Assembly: GCF_009861505.1 (NCBI RefSeq)
Contig: NZ_WTFT01000029.1
Span: forward strand, 60,685-124,684
Origin: Pseudomonas izuensis
GTDB taxonomy: Bacteria; Pseudomonadota; Gammaproteobacteria; Pseudomonadales; Pseudomonadaceae
Direction of reading: 5' to 3'
Length of the DNA stretch: 64,000 nucleotides
Every line of letters begins with the position of its first letter. The stretch's first letter is position 1. Below the pieces are notes generated by a model, which saw nothing but the letters and a program-made list of their open reading frames with translations, searched no databases and was not told the DNA's origin. Made by a program: the position numbers and the translations under genes. Positions 35,582 through 43,826 of this stretch are shown here, piece by piece.

Positions 35582-38056
35582 GTGTCGCAACACACCCCCG
35601 ATCTTCCCCCTGAACTTCGTCCGCTGGCCGAGATGCCGCTGCTCAAGCGGCTGGCCGCGCGTTTCTTTGGCCACGGCCTGACGCGCCTGCGCGCGCAACA
35701 CCGCGCGTCCTGGTTGCATGGCCAGGCGGATGGTTTTCGCAGCGGGCACATTGCCGGGGTGGAGTATGGCTATAAGGAAGGCAAGCTCGAGGGTCTGGAA
35801 GAAGGTCGGCAGGTGCTGCTGATTCGCGACTCGCGCTGCACCGAGCATCGGCCACCGAACATCGATGATCACCTGTTCGACGACTGGCGCCTGCCCCTGA
35901 CGGCAGAGCTGAAAAAACGCATGAAGGCCGACGTCGCCCGGCTGCTGCCGGCCCATGCGCAACCCAGCGTCGCTCAATGGAAGATGATCTTCAGCGATAC
36001 ACCTTCAACCTCGGTGATCGCCGGTGCCGGCGCCGGCAAATCGACGACGCTGGTCCTGCGCATTGTGCTGTTGACGCATTATCTGGGATTCGAGCTGAGC
36101 TCGATGACCGTGGTGACCTTCACCCGCGAGTCACGCAAGGACTTCATCAACAAGCTGATCGAGATCTTCGCGCTCTGGGGCCGGGTGCTCGGCTTCAAGG
36201 ATGCACGGGATCTGGTGCGCACCTTCCATTCGCGGATTCTACCCATGGTCCGCAGCCTGCCGGGCTTCGAACGCCTGCAGGCCTTCGAAAACCTTAGCCT
36301 GCGCGCACCAGGCGGCGATGAAGAGGTGGACAGCAACCCGTTCGACCTGCGCATCAACGACGCCCAGCGCCAGCAACTCAATGCCTGTTATTACGCCTTG
36401 CATACCCGCGATGAGCGCTTTCGCGAACTGATCAAGCCCTTGTCGCGCCACGCCTTGCAGCTCAAGGAGCTGGAGCGCGATCACCCGGACGTGCAGAAGC
36501 GCGTGGCCGTGACCGAACTGGCGGCCAGGCGCGATGAAGAACTGTGCGACACCATCGAAGATCTGTGGTTTCGCGCGGGGGCCTGGCCGATCAAAGGCAT
36601 CGAGCCGAAGCGCCAGACCTTCGATATCAACGGCGCCACCTTCCATTGCCATGGTTATATTCCATCCCTGGACGCCTGGGTGGTGCTGGGTTTCGATCCC
36701 CGGGAAAACCCGCAGGTCAGCCGTCCGAATGCCAAGCTGACGGTACGCGCAGAGTGGGCCGTGAAACGCACCCTGTTTCAAGCTTTCTGTCGTAAGCCTT
36801 TGATATGGTTGGATAGTTACGAATCTTCGCGACGTGTTCTGGCGTCACTGGCCGGTGATGCCAGCGCGGGACCGGGCTTCGATTACAAGGTCAAGGGCGA
36901 ACTGGCGTCCGCACCGTTGCTGGACTGTTTTGTCGCGGCTGCCGGGTTTATCGAAAACCTCGGCCTGGACGTGCCGAACGCCGTCAGTCAGATGAGTTTC
37001 GCCAAGGACGACCCGGACCGGTTTTTCTTCGAGGCCCTGAGTCTGTACTGGCGAGCGCTGGAAGATCATTTGCTCGACCAGAAACCGCCGATCATGACCT
37101 ACAACCGGATGTTTGCCCTGTTCAGCGAGCACTCCCCGGAAAACCTCAAACTGCTCAGTGATGAGCTGCTACGACCGCTCTCGCACTTGATGATCGACGA
37201 ATTCCAGGACGTATCGCCGCAGATCGTCTCCTGGATCCGCGCCAGCCTGGCCGAGATCCGCAGCCGTGGCCCGGCCATGCATGTAGGGCGCGGTGCCCAG
37301 CGTTCATCGTTGCTCTGCGTCGGGGATGATTGGCAATCGATCTATGGCTGGCGCGGCAGTTCGCCCAGTTACTTCATTGAGTTCAACAAAGAGTTTTCTT
37401 CGCCGAGCACCACCAAAGTCATGCTCAGCGACAACTACCGCAGTCACCAGCACATCATCGATGCTGCCGAACACATCGTGCGCGCCGCCCCGGCAATTGC
37501 CGGCAAGAAGGCCAAGGCCTGTGGCGAGCCGAGGGAGCTGCTCCCGGTCAACGTACTGGACCGCGACGACCAAGGCATGGCCAAACGCCTGATCGAGCAC
37601 TACCGCAAGGGCGATTCAATCTTGATGCTTTATCGAAAAAGTAGCGATAAGTCATTGATTGAAGAGCATATTCAGTCAGTAGTTAATGTTGATTCGAGCT
37701 TGCCGCACGAAGCCCGGCGCCTCAAGCAACTGACCTATCACAGCGCCAAGGGGCTGCAGGCCGATGCGGTTTTTCTGCTCGGTGATTGTCAGCACCTGAC
37801 CAGTTCGCCTTACAAAAACCAGGTGTATCGCATGGCAGGTCTGGGCAAGGCCGGTGACAGTGAGCCGTACGATACTGCGCAGAAAGACGAAATTCTGCGT
37901 CTGGCGTACGTGGGCATTACCCGGGCAGTGAGTCACTGCTATTGGTATGTCGATGGGCAGGATTCCCAGGCCGCCAATATGCCCAAGGCATCCGATCGAA
38001 TTGGCAAGGGCAAGGCGTTTTTTGCCGATCATCGACAAAGCAAAACATCGGCGTAA
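35582..38056 (+). CDS. UvrD/Rep-family superfamily 1 DNA helicase
   Basis: An 824-residue ATP-dependent helicase. Walker A is GAGAGKST at residues 148-155. Motif II is MIDEFQDVSP, motif III GDDWQSIYGWRGS, motif IV LSDNYRS, motif V TYHSAKGLQADAVFLL and motif VI AYVGITRA. A long N-terminal segment (about 145 residues) rich in Gly, Glu and Arg precedes the helicase core, and a large insert sits between motifs Ia and II, so the architecture recalls helicase IV (HelD) more than UvrD. The start is GTG. It probably acts in repair or recombination. The gene stands alone, followed by REP sequences and a terminator. Confidence 0.9.
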   Translation: MSQHTPDLPPELRPLAEMPLLKRLAARFFGHGLTRLRAQHRASWLHGQADGFRSGHIAGVEYGYKEGKLEGLEEGRQVLLIRDSRCTEHRPPNIDDHLFDDWRLPLTAELKKRMKADVARLLPAHAQPSVAQWKMIFSDTPSTSVIAGAGAGKSTTLVLRIVLLTHYLGFELSSMTVVTFTRESRKDFINKLIEIFALWGRVLGFKDARDLVRTFHSRILPMVRSLPGFERLQAFENLSLRAPGGDEEVDSNPFDLRINDAQRQQLNACYYALHTRDERFRELIKPLSRHALQLKELERDHPDVQKRVAVTELAARRDEELCDTIEDLWFRAGAWPIKGIEPKRQTFDINGATFHCHGYIPSLDAWVVLGFDPRENPQVSRPNAKLTVRAEWAVKRTLFQAFCRKPLIWLDSYESSRRVLASLAGDASAGPGFDYKVKGELASAPLLDCFVAAAGFIENLGLDVPNAVSQMSFAKDDPDRFFFEALSLYWRALEDHLLDQKPPIMTYNRMFALFSEHSPENLKLLSDELLRPLSHLMIDEFQDVSPQIVSWIRASLAEIRSRGPAMHVGRGAQRSSLLCVGDDWQSIYGWRGSSPSYFIEFNKEFSSPSTTKVMLSDNYRSHQHIIDAAEHIVRAAPAIAGKKAKACGEPRELLPVNVLDRDDQGMAKRLIEHYRKGDSILMLYRKSSDKSLIEEHIQSVVNVDSSLPHEARRLKQLTYHSAKGLQADAVFLLGDCQHLTSSPYKNQVYRMAGLGKAGDSEPYDTAQKDEILRLAYVGITRAVSHCYWYVDGQDSQAANMPKASDRIGKGKAFFADHRQSKTSA

Positions 38057-38061
38057 ATCAC

Positions 38062-38172
38062 CTGTAGGAGCGAGCTTGCTGTGGGAGCAAAGCTTGCTCG
38101 CGATAGCGGAGTATCAGGCGCCATCATTGTTGACTGAACTGCCGCCATCGCGAGCAAGCTTTGCTCCTACAA
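38062..38172. repeat. Compound REP element (truncated REP plus REPIN)
   Basis: TGTAGGAGCGAGCTTGC (38063-38079) is broken off and followed at once by a second REP of the GTGGGAGC type (38080-38109), which pairs with an inverted copy at 38141-38172. It looks like one REP inserted into, or recombined with, another of a different subtype. Confidence 0.85.
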
Positions 38173-38192
38173 GGTTTTTGTGTCAGGCGTAA

Positions 38193-38217
38193 AAAAGCCC
38201 ACAGGGTGTGGGCTTTT
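38193..38217. terminator. Bidirectional intrinsic terminator
   Basis: AAAAGCCCACA (38193-38203) pairs with TGTGGGCTTTT (38207-38217). On the minus strand it is followed by six T in all and it lies 17 bases past the DUF1652 stop; on the plus strand it can also end helicase transcripts. Confidence 0.88.
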
Positions 38218-38234
38218 AGTTGGCTATCCGGCTG

Positions 38235-38507
38235 TCAGGCATAACTCCTGAGGGCCATCGGTGGAACGAACGCTTCCAGCTCATCCTCCACCGCTTCGAT
38301 TATTCGTTCGACATCGGCGGCATTCATGACCGTCGCACAGGGAATACCGGCAATGGCGATCATGGTCTCGCCACTGGCCCGATCAAACAAACGGGCAATC
38401 ATGCTGCCCGGGGCATCCATGCTCGCCTCGAATCCCATGGGATGAAAATGCCAGCGCATCAGCTGGCAGGCATTTGGAAAAGTGACCTTGCTAAACCCTC
38501 TATTCAT
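38235..38507 (-). CDS. DUF1652 protein
   Basis: A 90-residue protein of the Pseudomonas-restricted DUF1652 family, recognised by FPNACQLMRWHFHPMGFEAS followed by a short region ending GIPCATVMNAADVERIIEAVEDELE. The function is unknown. ATG at 38507 is taken because family members start just before this motif; an in-frame ATG at 38570 would add 21 residues. It is divergent from the SnoaL-AraC gene. Confidence 0.82.
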   Translation of the reverse strand: MNRGFSKVTFPNACQLMRWHFHPMGFEASMDAPGSMIARLFDRASGETMIAIAGIPCATVMNAADVERIIEAVEDELEAFVPPMALRSYA

Positions 38508-38757
38508 GTGTTGCCCGCCTTCTTCATCGAGCGCTTCCGTTAGCTCATGGTAGGAGGGAAGAACCTTCATTGGTTCAACCAGTGACAAGTTTTAACAGTA
38601 GCACTCACGTGTGAAAAAAATGTGTTCTTTTCAGGCCGTTTAGCGATTGCTGCCATTTTTTTGATTCAGGTCACTGTTCGAGTGCGGCTCTCGACCCGGT
38701 AGCCATTGAAGGCGCGGGGAAACTTCGGCAAGCTCGGTTTTTTTCGTCGAGACCTTT

Positions 38758-39573
38758 ATGCACGCCGAGGATGATGGCCCGCTGCAAACCCAGGCCACGG
38801 GCGAAACGGTCATGCGTTATCACCTGCGCTGGAAGCACCGGGATCTGGACGGTGTCATGGCGCTGTATCACCCCGAGATCCAGTACAACGACTTTTTCCA
38901 GAACCGCGTGATGGGCCTGGACGAATTACGCGAATACGTACGCAGCAGCATGCCTCGGGACCCGGATGAAGCGCTGGAACATTCGGACCGCATTCGCCTG
39001 GATGGCAACACCGCGTTCATTCAGTACCGGATAACCCTGCGCGGTGGCGAAGGCCTGGTGTCGTTTCGCGCCAGCGAGGCCATCACCGTGCGGGACGGGT
39101 TGATCTGGCGGGTCAACGAGTACGCGTCGCTGGTGCATGAGCCATCGACCCGCAAAACTCCCGGCACCCAGCGTCCGGCGGTCAGTCGCCTCGGTTTGTC
39201 GCCGCGCCAGCTGAGTTTCATGGCCGATGATCTACAGCAGTATTTCCAGCGCCAGCAACCCTATCTCGACCCTGAACTCGACCTCCAGCGGGTGGCGAAG
39301 GAATCCGGGTACAGCCGCAATCAGATTTCCTATCTGCTCAACCAGGTGCTCGGCCAAAGCTTCTATCGCTACGTCAACCAGGCTCGCCTGCAACACCTGC
39401 TCGCCGCGCTGGAGAATGCCAGGCCACCGGTGCGCATCGACGAACTGGCATTCGCCGCCGGCTTCAATTCACTGTCGGCGTTCTACAGCTGTTTCCGCCA
39501 GCACACCGGTCAGTCGCCCAAGGCCTACGCCAAACAAATTTCTTTGCGTGCACGCGCGCAAGACAGCCTCTAA
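38758..39573 (+). CDS. AraC-family regulator with N-terminal SnoaL-like domain
   Basis: A 271-residue protein. Residues about 10-125 form a SnoaL/NTF2-like cone fold (VMRYHLRWKHRDLDGVMALYHPEIQYND and GLIWRVNEYASLV). Residues about 160-262 are an AraC-type double helix-turn-helix ending FAAGFNSLSAFYSCFRQHTG-Q-SPKAY. AraC regulators usually carry a cupin sensor, so the SnoaL domain may bind a small ligand here. The FAD oxidoreductase gene starts 50 bases downstream in the same direction, followed by cupin and PotF genes, so it probably regulates this module in response to an amine or related compound. Confidence 0.88.
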   Translation: MHAEDDGPLQTQATGETVMRYHLRWKHRDLDGVMALYHPEIQYNDFFQNRVMGLDELREYVRSSMPRDPDEALEHSDRIRLDGNTAFIQYRITLRGGEGLVSFRASEAITVRDGLIWRVNEYASLVHEPSTRKTPGTQRPAVSRLGLSPRQLSFMADDLQQYFQRQQPYLDPELDLQRVAKESGYSRNQISYLLNQVLGQSFYRYVNQARLQHLLAALENARPPVRIDELAFAAGFNSLSAFYSCFRQHTGQSPKAYAKQISLRARAQDSL

Positions 39574-39623
39574 AGCCACGCACTAGGATCAACGCCATCG
39601 AAGTTTGAGTGGCGGAGTCTTGC

Positions 39624-41030
39624 ATGCCGGCGTGGCGCACTATCAGTTTGTGGATGGACCAACTCGACGAGCCGCTTCAGGCGCGTGCAGCGCTGGAACA
39701 GGATCTGGATATCGACGTGGCGATCATCGGTGCCGGTTACACCGGGCTGTGGACCGCGTACTACCTCAAGCGTCAGGCACCGGAGCTGAACATTGCCATC
39801 ATCGAGGCGCAAACCGCCGGTTTTGGCGCCTCGGGGCGCAATGGCGGCTGGTTGATGGGCAATCTGTTGGGCGAAGACCGACTACTGGCCGACCTTTCAC
39901 CGGAGCAGCGCCGGGCGTCCTACGATCTGTTGCACAACATTCCTGATGAAGTGCGAATCGTGCTCGAACGTGAAGGCATCGACTGCGATCTGCGCCAGGG
40001 CGGCGCTTTGTATTGCGCCGCCCGCTACCCCGAACAGGAAACCAGCCTTCGCGAGTACCTGGACAAGCTCTACCGTCAGGGCCTCAACGAAAGCGATTAC
40101 CGCTGGCTCAATCCGGAACAACTGGCGCAACAGATCCGGATCGCCAAACCCTATGGCGGTATCCATGCGCCCCACGTCGCGACTTTGCACCCGGCGAAAC
40201 TGGCCCGTGGTCTGGCACGCACGGTCGAGCGCATGGGTGTCAACATCTACGAAAACAGCCCGGTCACCCAGTGGCAATCCGGCAGCCTGCGCACGGCACA
40301 AGCCTCGGTGCGCAGCCGCTGGGTGGTGCCGGCGGTGGAAGGCTATGCGGTCACGCTGCCACCGCTGGGGCGTTATCAGCTGCCGGTGCAAAGCCTGATC
40401 GTCGCCACCGAGCCACTGTCCGCCGCCACCTGGGACGAGATCGGCCTCAGCCATGGCCAGGCCTTCGGTGAAAGCAGCCGTCAGGTCACTTACGGCCAGC
40501 GTACGGCCGACAACCGGCTGATCTTCGGCGCACGGGGCGGATACCAGTTTGCCGGCCGGCTGCGCCATGACTTCGACCTGACCGGCAGCGAAATCGAGCT
40601 ACGCCGTTATCTGTTCGGCGAACTGTTCCCCCAACTCAAGAACGTGCGGATCACCCACGGCTGGGGCGGCAACCTGGGCATGTCCCGGCGTTTCAAACCG
40701 CACATGCTGTGCGACCGGGCCAGCGGCATCGCCTTGTCCGGCGGCTATGGCGGGGAGGGCGTCGGCGCCAGCAACCTGGGCGGACGAACCCTGGCAGACC
40801 TGATCCTGGAACGGGACACCGAGCTGGTTCGCCAGCCGTGGGTCATCCCTCAGGGCGGCCTCGACGCACTCAAGGCCTGGGAACCCGAACCCTGCCGCTG
40901 GCTCGGTTACAACGCGATCATTCGCAGCTTCGTCCACGAAGACCAGACCCTGGCCAATCCGGGTACCGCCCCTTGGCGACGCCAGCTCGCCAGCGGAGTC
41001 GCGGGGTTCATGGAAGGTTTCATGCAGTAA
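39624..41030 (+). CDS. FAD-dependent amine/amino-acid oxidase (DAO family, PuuB-like)
   Basis: A 468-residue flavoprotein. The dinucleotide-binding motif VAIIGAGYTGLWTAYYL begins near residue 31, the flavin loop FGASGRNGGW near 75, and the C-terminal FAD motif SGGYGGEGVGASNLGG near 375. This domain order fits the D-amino-acid oxidase superfamily, especially gamma-glutamylputrescine or glycine oxidase-like enzymes, which deaminate amines to aldehydes or keto acids with peroxide formation. ATG at 39624 has GGAG six bases upstream. It is followed by cupin and a putrescine-type binding protein, which supports a polyamine or related amine substrate. The exact substrate is open. Confidence 0.9.
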   Translation: MPAWRTISLWMDQLDEPLQARAALEQDLDIDVAIIGAGYTGLWTAYYLKRQAPELNIAIIEAQTAGFGASGRNGGWLMGNLLGEDRLLADLSPEQRRASYDLLHNIPDEVRIVLEREGIDCDLRQGGALYCAARYPEQETSLREYLDKLYRQGLNESDYRWLNPEQLAQQIRIAKPYGGIHAPHVATLHPAKLARGLARTVERMGVNIYENSPVTQWQSGSLRTAQASVRSRWVVPAVEGYAVTLPPLGRYQLPVQSLIVATEPLSAATWDEIGLSHGQAFGESSRQVTYGQRTADNRLIFGARGGYQFAGRLRHDFDLTGSEIELRRYLFGELFPQLKNVRITHGWGGNLGMSRRFKPHMLCDRASGIALSGGYGGEGVGASNLGGRTLADLILERDTELVRQPWVIPQGGLDALKAWEPEPCRWLGYNAIIRSFVHEDQTLANPGTAPWRRQLASGVAGFMEGFMQ

Positions 41031-41074
41031 GCGGCGCGCACTCTATCCATAGGCTGTCATCGACAGGTAATCCC

Positions 41075-41416
41075 ATGAGCATCACGCAATTCAAGAACAC
41101 CGCAACCCTGAAGCTGGAAGAATCGAACCCGGTCGCCGTGCCATTGGGCACGCCCGTGGCGGTGGCTTCGACCACCAGTGTGGAACGCAATGACGGCGTC
41201 GAAACCGGCGTCTGGGAATGCACTCCCGGGCGCTGGCGGCGGCAGATCGTCGCCCAGGAATTCTGTCACTTCATCCAGGGCCGCTGCACCTTCACCCCGG
41301 ATGAGGGCGAAACCCTGCACATAGAAGCCGGCGACGCACTGATGTTGCCTGCCAACACTCTCGGGATCTGGGATATCCAGGAGACCGTGCGCAAGACCTA
41401 CGTTTTGATCTTTTAA
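41075..41416 (+). CDS. Small cupin-domain protein
   Basis: A 113-residue single cupin of the type found beside amine oxidases. The core reads EFCHFIQGRCTFTPDEGETLHIEAGDALMLP, with the HxG-like and glycine-turn parts of the barrel but few metal ligands (one His in EFCHF, one in TLHIE). It lies 44 bases after the oxidase and 53 bases before the PotF-type gene, suggesting one operon. It may sequester or rearrange an amine-derived product; that is an inference. Confidence 0.85.
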   Translation: MSITQFKNTATLKLEESNPVAVPLGTPVAVASTTSVERNDGVETGVWECTPGRWRRQIVAQEFCHFIQGRCTFTPDEGETLHIEAGDALMLPANTLGIWDIQETVRKTYVLIF

Positions 41417-41469
41417 AACCGATCCCTTGATTGCCTGCCAACAAAAATAACCCATACAGGAATCGACTC

Positions 41470-42555
41470 ATGCTCCGAAAGACACTGACCCTGGCACCCT
41501 TGATGCTCGCCGCTTCAATCAGTCAGGCAGCGGAAACCGTCAAGATCTACAACTGGTCGGATTACATCGCGCCGGACACCACGAAGAACTTCCAGAAAGA
41601 AACCGGCATCGCCTTCACCTACGACGTCTACGACAGCAACGAAACCCTCGATGGCAAATTGATGACCGGAAAATCCGGCTACGACGTGGTGTTCCCGTCC
41701 AACCACTTCATGGCGCGTCAGATTGAAGGCAAGGCGCTGAAGAAGCTCGACAAGAGCCAGTTGCCGAACTGGAAGAATCTCAATCCGGTGCTGCTCAAGG
41801 CCTTGCAGACCAACGATCCGGGCAACGAGCATGGCTTCCCTTATCTGTGGGGCAGCACCGGTATTGGCTACAACATCGCCAAGGTCAAAGCCGTGCTGGG
41901 GGATAACGCCCCCGTGGATTCCTGGGACCTGATCTTCAAACCGGAAAACATGCAAAAGCTGCAGAAGTGCGGTGTGGCCATCCTCGACAATGGTCCGGAA
42001 CTGCTGCCCGCCGCCCTGAACTACCTGGGACTGCCGCACCACAGCAAAAATCCGGAAGATTACAAAAAGGACGAAGCGCTGCTGATGAAAGTCCGGCCTT
42101 ATGTCAGCTACTTCCATTCGTCCAAATACACCAGCGACCTGGCCAACGGCGATATCTGCGTGGCGGTCGGGTTCTCCGGCGACATCCTGCAAGCGGAGAA
42201 CCGTGCCAAAGAAGCCAACAACGGCATCGACATCGGCTACTCGATTCCCAAGGAAGGCGCGGCAATCTGGTTCGACATGGTCGCCATGCCGGCCGATGCC
42301 CCGGACGAGAAAGCCGGCTACGCTTTCATGGATTACCTGCTGCGCCCGGACGTGATGGCTGGCGTCAGCAACTATGTGCACTACGCCAATGGCAACGAAC
42401 AGGCGGACAGCTTGATCGACCCGGCCATCAAGAGCGACACCAAGGTCTACCCGAGCCCGGAAATGATGGGCAAATTGTTCGCGCTCGAAGCGATGCCGCT
42501 GAACATCGACCGGGTTCGTACCCGGGCGTGGAACAAGATTCGCACCGGCAGCTGA
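41470..42555 (+). CDS. Periplasmic polyamine-binding protein (PotF/SpuD type)
   Basis: A 361-residue solute-binding protein of the PotF/SpuD family. The signal peptide MLRKTLTLAPLMLAASISQA is followed by the conserved start AETVKIYNWSDYIAPD. Ligand-box features include DVYDSNETLDGKLM, VVFPSNHFM, YLWGSTGIGYN and a late Trp-Phe-Asp (IWFDMVAMP). Putrescine-binding homologues carry comparable Trp and Asp residues. No permease or ATPase genes follow, so it must share them or act as a sensor. It ends the putative amine module; a hairpin follows. Confidence 0.92.
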   Translation: MLRKTLTLAPLMLAASISQAAETVKIYNWSDYIAPDTTKNFQKETGIAFTYDVYDSNETLDGKLMTGKSGYDVVFPSNHFMARQIEGKALKKLDKSQLPNWKNLNPVLLKALQTNDPGNEHGFPYLWGSTGIGYNIAKVKAVLGDNAPVDSWDLIFKPENMQKLQKCGVAILDNGPELLPAALNYLGLPHHSKNPEDYKKDEALLMKVRPYVSYFHSSKYTSDLANGDICVAVGFSGDILQAENRAKEANNGIDIGYSIPKEGAAIWFDMVAMPADAPDEKAGYAFMDYLLRPDVMAGVSNYVHYANGNEQADSLIDPAIKSDTKVYPSPEMMGKLFALEAMPLNIDRVRTRAWNKIRTGS

Positions 42556-42573
42556 CCGGCTGCATCAGGCCAT

Positions 42574-42590
42574 CGGGACAGGATGTCCCG
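42574..42590. terminator. Hairpin between convergent potF-like and MliC genes
   Basis: CGGGACA (42574-42580) and TGTCCCG (42584-42590) pair perfectly around GGA, 19 bases after the PotF-type stop. A weak T-rich stretch follows, so termination is plausible in the plus direction. Confidence 0.6.
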
Positions 42591-42598
42591 TTGCGTCT

Positions 42599-43255
42599 TC
42601 AACTGACCGGCTCGGCCGTGCACGTCATTCGCCCCGAACCTGGCGTCTGCAGCCAGGCATCGTTGCCGTCTTGCCAGAAACTGTAATTACCCCGAAAGTC
42701 CTTGCCGTTGTATTGGGTGGCGGAAACATTCGACACCTGGACAAGGGTGACTGAAGTGTTCGCCCATTTCAGGTACAGGACACGCGGCTCGACATGGAAA
42801 TACGTGGCGGCAATCAACGCGTTGAGCCCTGCGCAACGAAAGGCGACGGGGCCATCGGTGAGTCTGTGCGGATCCTTGGTTCGCACAATCGCCGAACCCT
42901 GGCGAAGCTGGTGTGCACGCTCGGCGTAACTGCGGATCGTGCAGGTCTTGGGCTCTGCCTCGGTGGCACATTGATTGCGGGCGATGACCCAGAAGCGCTG
43001 GTCGATCTCGACCTTGTCGGGGGGCGGGACCGAATGATCGTCCGTGAGCGCCAGGCGATAAAGGCGCGTCATTTCAATCTCCATCTGCTTGAGTTGCGGG
43101 TCGCGGCAGATCAGCTTCTCGATGGTTGCGCTGGCCCTGGCGCAGTCGAAGCTGGTGGCCAGTACCGTAACAGTCCCGGCATTGGCACAGGTGCTCGTCG
43201 CCGCACACGCGGTGGCGGCGAGGAGAGCGGTCAAAAGGGGCGTGACCTTTTTCAT
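42599..43255 (-). CDS. Periplasmic LprI-MliC lysozyme-inhibitor-type protein
   Basis: A 218-residue exported protein. After a signal peptide (residues about 1-26) comes an LprI-like segment (FDCARASATIEKLICRDPQL) with paired Cys, then an MliC-type beta domain from about 140 (FRCAGLNALIAATY ... GNYSFWQDGNDAWLQTPG ... MTC). MliC proteins inhibit C-type lysozyme, and LprI domains have a similar role in mycobacteria. The combination suggests protection of peptidoglycan from host or predator lysozyme. A lipobox is not convincing, so it is probably soluble. It is not part of the apr operon. Confidence 0.85.
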   Translation of the reverse strand: MKKVTPLLTALLAATACAATSTCANAGTVTVLATSFDCARASATIEKLICRDPQLKQMEIEMTRLYRLALTDDHSVPPPDKVEIDQRFWVIARNQCATEAEPKTCTIRSYAERAHQLRQGSAIVRTKDPHRLTDGPVAFRCAGLNALIAATYFHVEPRVLYLKWANTSVTLVQVSNVSATQYNGKDFRGNYSFWQDGNDAWLQTPGSGRMTCTAEPVS

Positions 43256-43390
43256 GTCGGCTTCACCCGGATCATTTCGTGAGGCCCGTCGTTAGTTCAC
43301 CGGGCTGTATCGCAGTTTAAGGCAGTGTGCGAAACCTGCCACACCGCAGCCGTTATCGCCTGATAGTGGTTGGGTGTCTGTGAGGTCCTC

Positions 43391-43482
43391 TTCGCGGGCA
43401 AGCCACGCTCCCACAGTGATCCGTGTCGTGCACAAAAATAGGGAACGCCTTGGTCCCTGTGGGAGCAAGGCTTGCCCGCGAA
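43391..43482. repeat. REPIN upstream of aprA
   Basis: Arms TTCGCGGGCAAGCCACGCTC (from 43391) and GAGCAAGGCTTGCCCGCGAA (to 43482) are near-perfect 26-base complements separated by about 40 bases. Confidence 0.88.
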
Positions 43483-43581
43483 GAACGATAACTCGGTTCT
43501 CAGGGGGCTTACTTCTTTGGATTAAACATAAATAGTCAGACGTTTATCGCCGTGAATAACTTATCTTTATTTAATAATTAA

Positions 43582-43601
43582 ATTGTCGATTGTCCGACAA
43601 T
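43582..43601. promoter_or_regulatory. Dyad ATTGTCG-N6-CGACAAT in the aprA upstream region
   Basis: A 20-base perfect inverted repeat with seven-base arms, embedded in A+T-rich sequence 226 bases before the aprA start. Its form suggests a regulator binding site; the regulator is unknown. Confidence 0.5.
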
Positions 43602-43811
43602 AACGCTCTCACAATATTTTTTAATCCAAGACTTTCTCAGTGCGCCTAATGTTTCCGGCCACTTCCCAAAACACACTAAATTTGACGCCAAAAAAGTAGT
43701 GGACGTTTGATTTCGAAATGTGTCAGCTTTCATTCGCCTTCAATGGGCGAGTGATAGGACGATCTCGCCAGGGATTGTCGCTATCAAACAAAAAACTGTT
43801 CCATAGCTAAA

Positions 43812-43819
43812 CAAGGAAG
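43812..43819 (+). promoter_or_regulatory. RsmA/RsmE binding site on the aprA ribosome binding site
   Basis: CAAGGAAG matches the CANGGANG consensus for RsmA/RsmE exactly and overlaps the Shine-Dalgarno sequence, seven bases before the ATG. In P. protegens aprA is known to be controlled after transcription by Gac/Rsm, and this site fits. Confidence 0.75.
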
Positions 43820-43826
43820 TGTGTTT

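Larger units (their letters stand above)
43256..43826. promoter_or_regulatory. Upstream region of the aprA operon
   Basis: A 571-base gap without a credible gene. The left part holds a REPIN, and from about 43500 to 43720 the sequence becomes strongly A+T-rich as expected for a regulated promoter. It also contains the ATTGTCG/CGACAAT dyad at 43582-43601 and an Rsm-type site on the ribosome binding site at its right end. Promoter boxes could not be fixed by eye. Confidence 0.6.

Noticed and set aside
43256..43390. Possible small gene between the MliC-type gene and the REPIN
   Set aside because: No frame with a plausible start and ribosome binding site was found.
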